Shown here piece by piece: positions 15,054 through 21,190 of a stretch of DNA of 21,190 nucleotides. A program made the position numbers and the translations under genes. Each line of letters begins with the position of its first letter. The stretch's first letter is position 1. A model generated the notes under the pieces. It was given only the letters and a program-made list of their open reading frames with translations, searched no databases and was not told the DNA's origin. The DNA comes from JBBRMQ01 sp038230775 (GTDB lineage: Bacteria; Acidobacteriota; Thermoanaerobaculia; Gp7-AA8), in contig JBBRMQ010000051.1 in the NCBI GenBank assembly GCA_038230775.1, positions 1 to 21,190 of the forward strand. Reading direction: 5' to 3'.

Positions 15054-15105
15054 CTTAAGGCTTTACAACTGCAAATAACCGTCCAATTTCCATTGTGGAG
15101 TGGCG

Positions 15106-15111
15106 TACAAT
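15106..15111 (+). promoter_or_regulatory. Possible -10 box for the addB-addA operon
   Basis: TACAAT lies 18 nt upstream of the addB ATG, in the 76-bp AT-richer gap between the divergent GGDEF gene and addB. I see no good -35 box at normal spacing, so this is only a weak candidate. Confidence 0.3.
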
Positions 15112-15129
15112 GCCCGATAACCCGCCCCG

Positions 15130-18033
15130 ATGACCGCTCCCCTTCTCCACTTCGCGCGCTACCGCGACATTGCTGCGGATGTGGCCGCCCGACTGTCGAC
15201 GGGAGCCGAGGATGCCATCGTTGCCTCGGGCGGGATGGCGACGGCGATTACTGCCGCCGCGCTCACTCCTGGGGCGGCGGCCTCTCCGAATGAGAGCCTT
15301 CCCCAGGCCGTCAGCCTCGAGCTCGTCACCATCGAAGTGTTCGCACGAAAGCTCGTGAACGACGCGGGCGAATACCCGCGCGTCGCGTCCGATGAAGAGC
15401 AGCGCCTCGCGATGCGATCGGCCGCGCGACTGGCCGCGGATCGAATCATCGACAGCCAGGCGCTGGGCGCGATGCTGCAACGCTCGTATCGCGACGTCCG
15501 GGACGCCGGCCTAACGCTCGATGAATTCGAACAGCATCTCGGATCGATGCGCAGTCGGCGGCGCGCCGAAGCGATGCTCCGCGCCTGGCGCGACTATGAG
15601 CGCCTGATCGCAGACCTCGGCGCCGTCGATCCAGCCGACGTTCTCCTGCGCGCCGCATCTCTCATCGAGAGCTCAAACGGAAAGCCGCAAGTCGTGGCCG
15701 GCTTCTACGACATGACGGGCGCGCAGCTCCGCATCGTGCACGCGCTGTCGAAAGCCGGCAGGCTCGCCGCGATCTTCGTTCCGGCATCCGACGACGACGC
15801 TTTCGCGAACCACTACGTCAAACAGCTCCCCGACTGCGTTCTCGCTCCGCAGTCCGCGACCCTTCGAATCAAGATCCCCGCTTCGGAGATCGCGCAGTTC
15901 GAGACCAGGGCGGTCGAGCTGCGCGAGGTCTGCAAGGTTGTGAACAAGCGCATCGACGAGGGCGCTTCACTGGCGTCGATCGCCATCGTCGCTCGATCGC
16001 TGACGGCACACGACATCCGGCTCATCCACCGCTTCGCAGACGAATCCGGCTTCGAGGTATCCGCTGTCGAGACGAGTCCTCTTTTCGCGCATCGCATCGG
16101 CCGCTCAGTGCGAGCGCTGCTTCGGATGCGCGATCGGATGTTTCCGCGAGCCGGCGTCATGGAGCTGCTTCGCGATGGCTTCACGATTTCGCGGCAGGTC
16201 AACATCGACGAGCTGGATGTATCGACACGCCGCGCGAACATCGCCGGCGGCGACAGCGACTCGCTTCGTCCGCGCGCGGACGAGTACGCGGACGTCGTGG
16301 CGGAGCTGGAATCCTTTGCTCCCTCCTCAACGCTCGGCGGAGCGGCATGGGGCTCGCTGCTCGATCGCATCCTCCAGCGATTCAAGATCGAGACGGACGC
16401 CGACGTCGATGCCGCCGAGGCGGTTGGGCAGATCGCGGCGATCCTGCGCCGGGCCGAGGCGTGGCATCGCCGCTTCGACGCAGCGACCGTGGTGGATCTC
16501 ATCGAACAGGTCTCACTCACGGTGACTCCCGATCGACCGTCGGCCTCGGTCTGGGCCGGCGACGTGATGCGCTTCCGCGGCCGCACGTTCGATCACGTCT
16601 TCGTCGTGCGCATGGAAGACGAGGTGTTCCCGCAGCGCCGCACCGAAGACCCTCTGCTGACCGATGCGGACCGGAGAGCGATGGGCCTCCGCGAGATCGG
16701 CGACGGCCGCGATGAAGAACGTCTCCTGTTTCAGCTTCTCCTCGATGGCGCGAGCGACTCGGTGCACTTCAGCGTGGCCGGAAGCGACGGCGTCGGAAAG
16801 TTGATCCGCCCGTCATCGCTGCTGCGCCATTTCGCAATCGAGAAGTTCCCCGAGCGTCGGGCAGACATCCTGCGCAACTTCGCGGCTGTAATGGCTTCGC
16901 TTCTGTGTGAGGACCGGCTTCAGCCGGTCGGCATTGACCGGCTGAAGCCGGTCCTCACACAGAAGCCAAGGCCGGTCCACACACGCCAGTTACAGCTCAT
17001 CGCGCGATCCGGCAGCCGTTCGACGTTCGACGGCTATCTCGACGTCACGCCGGAGATCGACGCCCGCATCCGCGCAGCTCTCTCGTCGCTTTCGCCGACG
17101 CACCTCGAGGACTTCGGCGAATGCCCGCAGAAATTTCTCCTCAAACACATCCTCGGCGTCCGCGACGTCGATGAGCCCGAGCGCGAATTGCACGTCAACC
17201 CTCGCGACAAAGGCTCTCTCGATCACAGGATCCTCGAGCGTTTCTACCGCGCGCTGTCTCCGCGCGAGCTCGACGCCGCTGTCGCCGCCCTGCCCCGACT
17301 CGCTCCGGCGCTGCGCGAACGGCTCGACGGAATCATCGACGACGCGTTCGACGATCTGGACTCCCGGATGCCTCCGTTCAATCGCGCCATGCGCGACATC
17401 GAGCGCCGTTCGACCAAGCGTCACCTGCAGACCTTCGTCGCCGCCGACCTCGCCGACCTCGAGGCCAGCGGCCTGCGACCGCGCGAATTCGAGTATGCGT
17501 TCGGACCGAAGTTCGTCCGGCGTGGCAACGCGGCACATGCAGAGGCGTTTGTGTACCAGGCCGGGCCGCTGACGATTCCGATCGAAGGCCAGATCGACCG
17601 CATCGACGGCAACGCCGGGAAACTGCGCATCATCGATTACAAATCGGGAAAAGCGCTTCGGCACCTCGACCTGGCGGACAAGATCAATCGCGGCGTGCGC
17701 ATGCAGCTCGCGTTGTATGCGATGGCGGTGACGGAGTTCTTCGGCATGGACGCGAGCGCGATCAGCGGCGCGATCAAGCCGCTGCGCGGCGGAAACGACA
17801 GCCGGTACAGCTTCGCGCTCGCGGATCACATCGATGAGCTGCGCCGGACGATCGAGCTGTTCGCGGGCTCGATGATCGGCGGGACTTTCCCGGCCTTCCC
17901 CGCCGACAACGACAACGACTTCAACTCGTGCAAGTACTGCCCGGTCAATCACTCCTGCCGGACGAAACACAATGACGCGGAGGCCTACGCGGTCACGCGT
18001 CACGGCGACCCGAAGACTCTGCTCAAGTCATGA
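15130..18033 (+). CDS. addB: AddB-like subunit of an AddAB helicase-nuclease, with Fe-S nuclease domain
   Basis: AddAB resects double-strand breaks to start RecA-dependent repair. The 967-residue protein has an N-terminal region laid out like the inactivated helicase of AddB (no intact Walker A seen), with VWAGDVMRFRGRTFDHVFVVRMEDEVFPQR at ~474-503. The C-terminal PD-(D/E)XK nuclease has IDYKSGK with Asp836 and Lys838. A [4Fe-4S] staple is suggested by Cys665 (GECPQKFL) and the Cys934/Cys937/Cys943 cluster (CKYCPVNHSC), the arrangement known in AddB. Residues ~590-613 are encoded by a palindromic repeat in frame, just before the nuclease region. The gene stop overlaps the addA start by 4 nt (ATGA), so the two are coupled. 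Similarity to RecC is limited to general architecture. Confidence 0.9.
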   Translation: MTAPLLHFARYRDIAADVAARLSTGAEDAIVASGGMATAITAAALTPGAAASPNESLPQAVSLELVTIEVFARKLVNDAGEYPRVASDEEQRLAMRSAARLAADRIIDSQALGAMLQRSYRDVRDAGLTLDEFEQHLGSMRSRRRAEAMLRAWRDYERLIADLGAVDPADVLLRAASLIESSNGKPQVVAGFYDMTGAQLRIVHALSKAGRLAAIFVPASDDDAFANHYVKQLPDCVLAPQSATLRIKIPASEIAQFETRAVELREVCKVVNKRIDEGASLASIAIVARSLTAHDIRLIHRFADESGFEVSAVETSPLFAHRIGRSVRALLRMRDRMFPRAGVMELLRDGFTISRQVNIDELDVSTRRANIAGGDSDSLRPRADEYADVVAELESFAPSSTLGGAAWGSLLDRILQRFKIETDADVDAAEAVGQIAAILRRAEAWHRRFDAATVVDLIEQVSLTVTPDRPSASVWAGDVMRFRGRTFDHVFVVRMEDEVFPQRRTEDPLLTDADRRAMGLREIGDGRDEERLLFQLLLDGASDSVHFSVAGSDGVGKLIRPSSLLRHFAIEKFPERRADILRNFAAVMASLLCEDRLQPVGIDRLKPVLTQKPRPVHTRQLQLIARSGSRSTFDGYLDVTPEIDARIRAALSSLSPTHLEDFGECPQKFLLKHILGVRDVDEPERELHVNPRDKGSLDHRILERFYRALSPRELDAAVAALPRLAPALRERLDGIIDDAFDDLDSRMPPFNRAMRDIERRSTKRHLQTFVAADLADLEASGLRPREFEYAFGPKFVRRGNAAHAEAFVYQAGPLTIPIEGQIDRIDGNAGKLRIIDYKSGKALRHLDLADKINRGVRMQLALYAMAVTEFFGMDASAISGAIKPLRGGNDSRYSFALADHIDELRRTIELFAGSMIGGTFPAFPADNDNDFNSCKYCPVNHSCRTKHNDAEAYAVTRHGDPKTLLKS
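16899..16966. repeat. Palindromic repeat, family A, copy 4 (31-bp perfect inverted repeat inside addB)
   Basis: Arms 16899-16929 and 16936-16966 are perfect reverse complements around GGCATT. The gene reads straight through, giving CEDRLQPV on the left arm and DRLKPVLTQ on the right. A partial extra piece (GCCGGTCCACACAC, 16971-16984) follows and resembles the arm unit amplified in the desulfurase gene. Confidence 0.93.
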
Positions 18034-21000
18034 TGATCTCCACCCAGCAACAGACGTTTCGATTCTCGTCGGCGGAACCGCCGCCGCGGCGGCGCAACCT
18101 CGTCATCGAAGCGGGCGCAGGGACGGGAAAGACGACGGCGATCGTCGCCGAGGTGCTGCGGCTGCTTCTTTCCGACACGGACGTCGATCCCGAGCGGATC
18201 GTTCTCGTGACGTTCACCGAGAAAGCGGCCGGCGAGATCGCAGACCGCATCCAGAGCGCGCTCACGGAAGTCGCGCTGCAATTTGAGCGCGGTGCGGCAG
18301 TGGTCTGGCCGATCGGCTCCGGACATCCGCTGTTTGAAGTTCCGGCGGCGGAACACGACGCCTATCGCACCGCGTGTGAGAAACAGCTCGCACGCATCGA
18401 CGCGCTGCGCTCGCAAACGATCCACTCCTTCTGCCAGTCGCTGCTGCGGCAGCATGCGATCGACGCGGGCCTCGATCCGCAATTCCGCATCATCGAAGGC
18501 TTCGAGCGCGCGCAGTTCTACGGTTCGGTGTACGACACCTGGATCGACGAGGAGACCCGACAGCGTCCGACGCCGGAGGTGTTGCGGGAGTGGGACGAGC
18601 TGCTGCATCACTCCGGCTATCTGTTTCAGGCCCGGCAGTTGATCTTCGGTCTCGTCGAGCGCCGCGACCTCCTTCTCGACCTCACCTACACCCTCGGCGA
18701 GATGGCGGAGGTCGAGCCGGCACTCGTTCGCGCGGTCAAGATGCTGCGCGACTCCGGCGCCGACACCCCGATCGTCCGTTACATCCACGGCAATTCCGAA
18801 CCCGCGAACGGCAGCGCGATCGACACGTGGATCGAATACTTCGCGCCCATCGCGTCGCACATCCGCAACGAGAGGCTGCGCCACGACGGAACGAAGGCGG
18901 CAATGAAAGTGCTGCGCGCTGGCGACAAAGGGGACTCGATCTACGATCTCCTCGTCAGCCATCGGGCTGCCATTGCCTTGCTCTCGCTGACCCGGCGATT
19001 CATCGCGCGCGTCGATGCCGAGAAGCGTTTGCGCAGCGTTCTCGATTTCGACGATCTCCTGCTGCAGACCCTCGCGCTTCTCGACAACGCACGGGTGCTG
19101 GATCAGGTACGAAATCAGTTCGATTTCCTTTTCGTCGACGAGTTCCAGGACACCGATCGCATTCAGGCGCGCATCATCGATCGCCTGGCGCGCGATCGAT
19201 CGGGGGCGTTCGTACCGGGCAGGACGATCGTCGTCGGCGATCCGAAGCAGTCCATCTACGGCTTCCGCCGCGCCGATCCGGAGTTGTACGACCACATGAC
19301 GCGCGACCTCCTGGCTGGCGGCGCCGAATCGCGTCTGCTCGACAGGCAATATCGCAGCGAGCCGGAGCTACTCGCTGCCGTGAACACCCTCTTCGCCACA
19401 GTGCTCGCCGGCGGCGATCCCGATCCGAACGTTTTTCGTCCGCCGTACCACGCACTGACTGCTGCACGCAGCGCCGAACACACTGGCGACGCACCGTTCA
19501 CGCTGATCGGATGCGACTGCGAGGACGGCGACGACCGCTTCTCGCGTGAGGCGGAAGTCATCGCTCACTGGATCCAGTCGCAAGGTGACGGCTACAAAAA
19601 GTTCGCCATCCTGTTCCGCCGGCTCACGCACATCGACGCGTACCTCGATGCGTTCGATCGCTACGGCGTGCCGTACGTCCTGCCGCCGACGCGCGTGTTC
19701 CTGGACCGCCCGGCGCCGGTCGATCTTCTCGCCGTGTTGCGAGCGGTCGGCGATCCAACCGACCGCGGTGCCGAGATCTCCGCCGCGCGCAGCCCCTACT
19801 TCGCGTTGACCGATTCGGAGATCGTCGCTGGCGGAGAAGCGTGGAACGCGTTTCTGGCGGTGATTCGCGACTGGCGCGCCACCGCGCGCCAGGGAAGCGT
19901 CTCGGACCTCATCGACACGATCGTCGCCACGACGAACATCGAAGATGCCTACGCCGCGTGCGCCGACAGCGGCCGCGCGTCGCGCCACCTCGAACATCTG
20001 CGCACGATCGCGTTCCAGTACGACCAGACCAGTGGCGGATCGGTGCGGCAGTTCGTCGACGAGATCGATCGACGCCGCCACGAGCCGGACGAAGTCGAGC
20101 CGGCGCTCTTCGACGAGACCCGGGACGCGGTGCGCATCCTTACCGTGCACGGAGCGAAAGGGCTGGAGTTCGAGACGGTGATCCTTCCCGACCTGCAGTT
20201 CCCGTCGCCCGGCGCCGACGCATTTACCATCGACGATCCGCCCAGCCTCGTGTTGCGCAATGGCATCGACTCGCTCGCCGGCTTCGCCCGCATGTCGGGC
20301 GAGCGGCAGCTGCGCGACATCGGCGGCCTTCGCGACGACGCGGAAAATCGGCGCCTCTTCTACGTCGCGGTCACGCGCGCGAAGCGCGACGTGGCGTTCG
20401 TCTGCAATCTTCCCAAGGCGCGCAAGGAAGGCTTCGCCAAATACCTGGCCGAAGGACTGCCCGTCGATCCTGCGACGTGGCCGGAAGAACCGGGGCGCCA
20501 CGTGGCGATGATCAACGGCATCAAGGTCGCGCTCGAGCGCATGCCGCCATCGAACGCGAAGTCGCGCGAGCGGCAGCGCCTCATCGATCGCGATCTGGAG
20601 ACGAGTCTCCTTTCCTCGGAGCTCGCGCCAATTCGTTTCCCCTCTCCCCGCCCGCGGGGAGAGGGTCCGCGAAGCGGGGGTGAGGGGCGCGCCGCAGGAA
20701 TCCTGCTGCACCGGATCCTCGAGCGGTGGGACGGAACATCACCGTTGGAGCCGGTGGCGAAAATGCTGGCGAAGGAACTCGGCGCAAGTGTGGAAGTGTA
20801 CGGTCGCGTATACAAACGGCTCGTTCGCCTGGGCGACTCGCCGATGCTGCGCCGCATCCTCGAGGCGCACAGCACCGGCCGCGAGATGCCGATCAGCATC
20901 CTCGGCGAGGACGGATCGGTGATCACCCGGCGCATCGATCGCGTCATCCGGGAAGCCGCCCGCGAGACGGTGATCGACTACAAGAGCGGCGAGCCATCGA

Positions 21001-21131
21001 AGGAGCGGCTGGCTGCGGACCGCGAACAGGTCGCCCTCTACTGCGACGCGATGCAGCGACTGACCGGTCGTCCGCATCGCGGCGTGCTCTGGTACATCGA
21101 CGACGAACGCGACGTCGTCGTTGAGGACTGA
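18030..21131 (+). CDS. addA: AddA-like UvrD-family helicase-nuclease subunit
   Basis: This superfamily 1A helicase is the motor and second nuclease of AddAB. Motif I is EAGAGTGKTT with Lys34. Motif Ia is VTFTEKAAGEI. Motif II is VDEFQDTD (Asp370, Glu371), motif III GDPKQSIYGFRRAD, motif V TVHGAKGLEF and motif VI YVAVTRAKRD (Arg783). The C-terminal nuclease carries IDYKSGE with Asp983 and Lys985, followed by QVALYCDAM, as in RecB-family nucleases. The 1033-residue length is slightly short for AddA but complete. The ATG at 18030 overlaps the addB stop; a second ATG follows directly at 18033. Residues ~870-887 are encoded by a GC-rich palindrome between the helicase and nuclease domains. The presence of the AddB partner favours AddA over RecB. 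Confidence 0.94.
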   Translation: MMISTQQQTFRFSSAEPPPRRRNLVIEAGAGTGKTTAIVAEVLRLLLSDTDVDPERIVLVTFTEKAAGEIADRIQSALTEVALQFERGAAVVWPIGSGHPLFEVPAAEHDAYRTACEKQLARIDALRSQTIHSFCQSLLRQHAIDAGLDPQFRIIEGFERAQFYGSVYDTWIDEETRQRPTPEVLREWDELLHHSGYLFQARQLIFGLVERRDLLLDLTYTLGEMAEVEPALVRAVKMLRDSGADTPIVRYIHGNSEPANGSAIDTWIEYFAPIASHIRNERLRHDGTKAAMKVLRAGDKGDSIYDLLVSHRAAIALLSLTRRFIARVDAEKRLRSVLDFDDLLLQTLALLDNARVLDQVRNQFDFLFVDEFQDTDRIQARIIDRLARDRSGAFVPGRTIVVGDPKQSIYGFRRADPELYDHMTRDLLAGGAESRLLDRQYRSEPELLAAVNTLFATVLAGGDPDPNVFRPPYHALTAARSAEHTGDAPFTLIGCDCEDGDDRFSREAEVIAHWIQSQGDGYKKFAILFRRLTHIDAYLDAFDRYGVPYVLPPTRVFLDRPAPVDLLAVLRAVGDPTDRGAEISAARSPYFALTDSEIVAGGEAWNAFLAVIRDWRATARQGSVSDLIDTIVATTNIEDAYAACADSGRASRHLEHLRTIAFQYDQTSGGSVRQFVDEIDRRRHEPDEVEPALFDETRDAVRILTVHGAKGLEFETVILPDLQFPSPGADAFTIDDPPSLVLRNGIDSLAGFARMSGERQLRDIGGLRDDAENRRLFYVAVTRAKRDVAFVCNLPKARKEGFAKYLAEGLPVDPATWPEEPGRHVAMINGIKVALERMPPSNAKSRERQRLIDRDLETSLLSSELAPIRFPSPRPRGEGPRSGGEGRAAGILLHRILERWDGTSPLEPVAKMLAKELGASVEVYGRVYKRLVRLGDSPMLRRILEAHSTGREMPISILGEDGSVITRRIDRVIREAARETVIDYKSGEPSKERLAADREQVALYCDAMQRLTGRPHRGVLWYIDDERDVVVED
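20639..20687. repeat. GC-rich palindromic repeat in frame inside addA
   Basis: A perfect 11-bp stem (20640-20650 with 20655-20665) on CCCTCTCCCCG surrounds a CCCG loop. A related GTCCGCGAAGCGGGGG/TGAGGGG tail follows. The encoded residues read PSPRPRGEGPRSGGEG. The window's last bases (GCGGCCCCTCACCC, 21177-21190) look like the start of another copy. Such CCCTCTCCC/TGAGGGG elements are common dispersed repeats in many bacteria (from memory). Confidence 0.82.
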
Positions 21132-21169
21132 GGACTCAGCGCCGGACTACGAGCCAAACCTCAGTCCTC
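21123..21169 (+). terminator. Possible 3' hairpin after addA
   Basis: GAGGACTGAGG (21123-21133) and CCTCAGTCCTC (21159-21169) are a perfect 11-bp inverted repeat spanning the addA stop codon, with a 25-nt loop. There is no U-tract after it, so intrinsic termination is uncertain. It may instead be a short dispersed repeat. Confidence 0.4.
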
Positions 21170-21190
21170 CAAGGACGCGGCCCCTCACCC

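Noticed and set aside
15054..15129. Promoter for the GGDEF gene in the divergent gap
   Set aside because: A TTGGAC-like box can be found on the minus strand, but no -10 box lies at proper spacing.

Overview
This is a dense, GC-rich bacterial chromosome segment. Three things suggest an Acidobacteriota-type genome: a GWxTD-domain protein fused to a VWFA-related domain, a DUF4388 protein, and many short palindromic repeats. That placement is inference from gene content only. There is no rRNA, tRNA, CRISPR array, phage gene or insertion sequence. No gene-free gap exceeds about 165 bases.

Layout: 1-763 (+) is the 3' end of an M13 zinc metallopeptidase. 851-2584 (-) is a predicted selenoprotein: two segments in the same frame are separated by a single UGA (1589-1591) inside a thioredoxin-like domain, and a SECIS-like hairpin (1561-1576) follows it. 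2637-3101 (-) is a secreted GspG-like protein just upstream of the selenoprotein. 3187-3675 (+) is an Lrp/AsnC regulator and 3721-4641 (+) an EamA exporter. 4619-5410 (-) is an Lgt-family protein. 5572-6699 and 6692-7915 (-) are an overlapping pair, a DUF4388 protein and a cysteine desulfurase. 7951-10560 (+) is the GWxTD/VWFA protein. 10673-12307 (-) encodes the two subunits of an iron-sulfur L-serine dehydratase. 12337-14044 (+) is a lone receiver protein followed by a class II aldolase-family protein. 14112-15053 (-) is a REC-GGDEF diguanylate cyclase. 15130-21131 (+) is an addB-addA operon for double-strand break repair.

The main discovery candidate is the selenoprotein. Its UGA lies where a thioredoxin active site belongs. 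The thioredoxin fold continues across the codon. The downstream hairpin carries the AGGUCU apical loop known from E. coli fdhF, at the same distance (18 nt) from the UGA as I recall for fdhF. The product would be an exported protein with two thioredoxin domains, one Sec-containing and one with WCPPC.

The second theme is palindromic repeats inside genes. A family with arms built on ACCGGCTTCAGCCGGT occurs four times: twice between convergent genes and twice in frame inside genes (cysteine desulfurase and addB). In the desulfurase it has also grown into an 18-bp tandem array. Other GC-rich repeats sit in frame in addA, form the C-terminus of the Lrp protein, and supply the stop codons of two convergent genes at 14041-14114.
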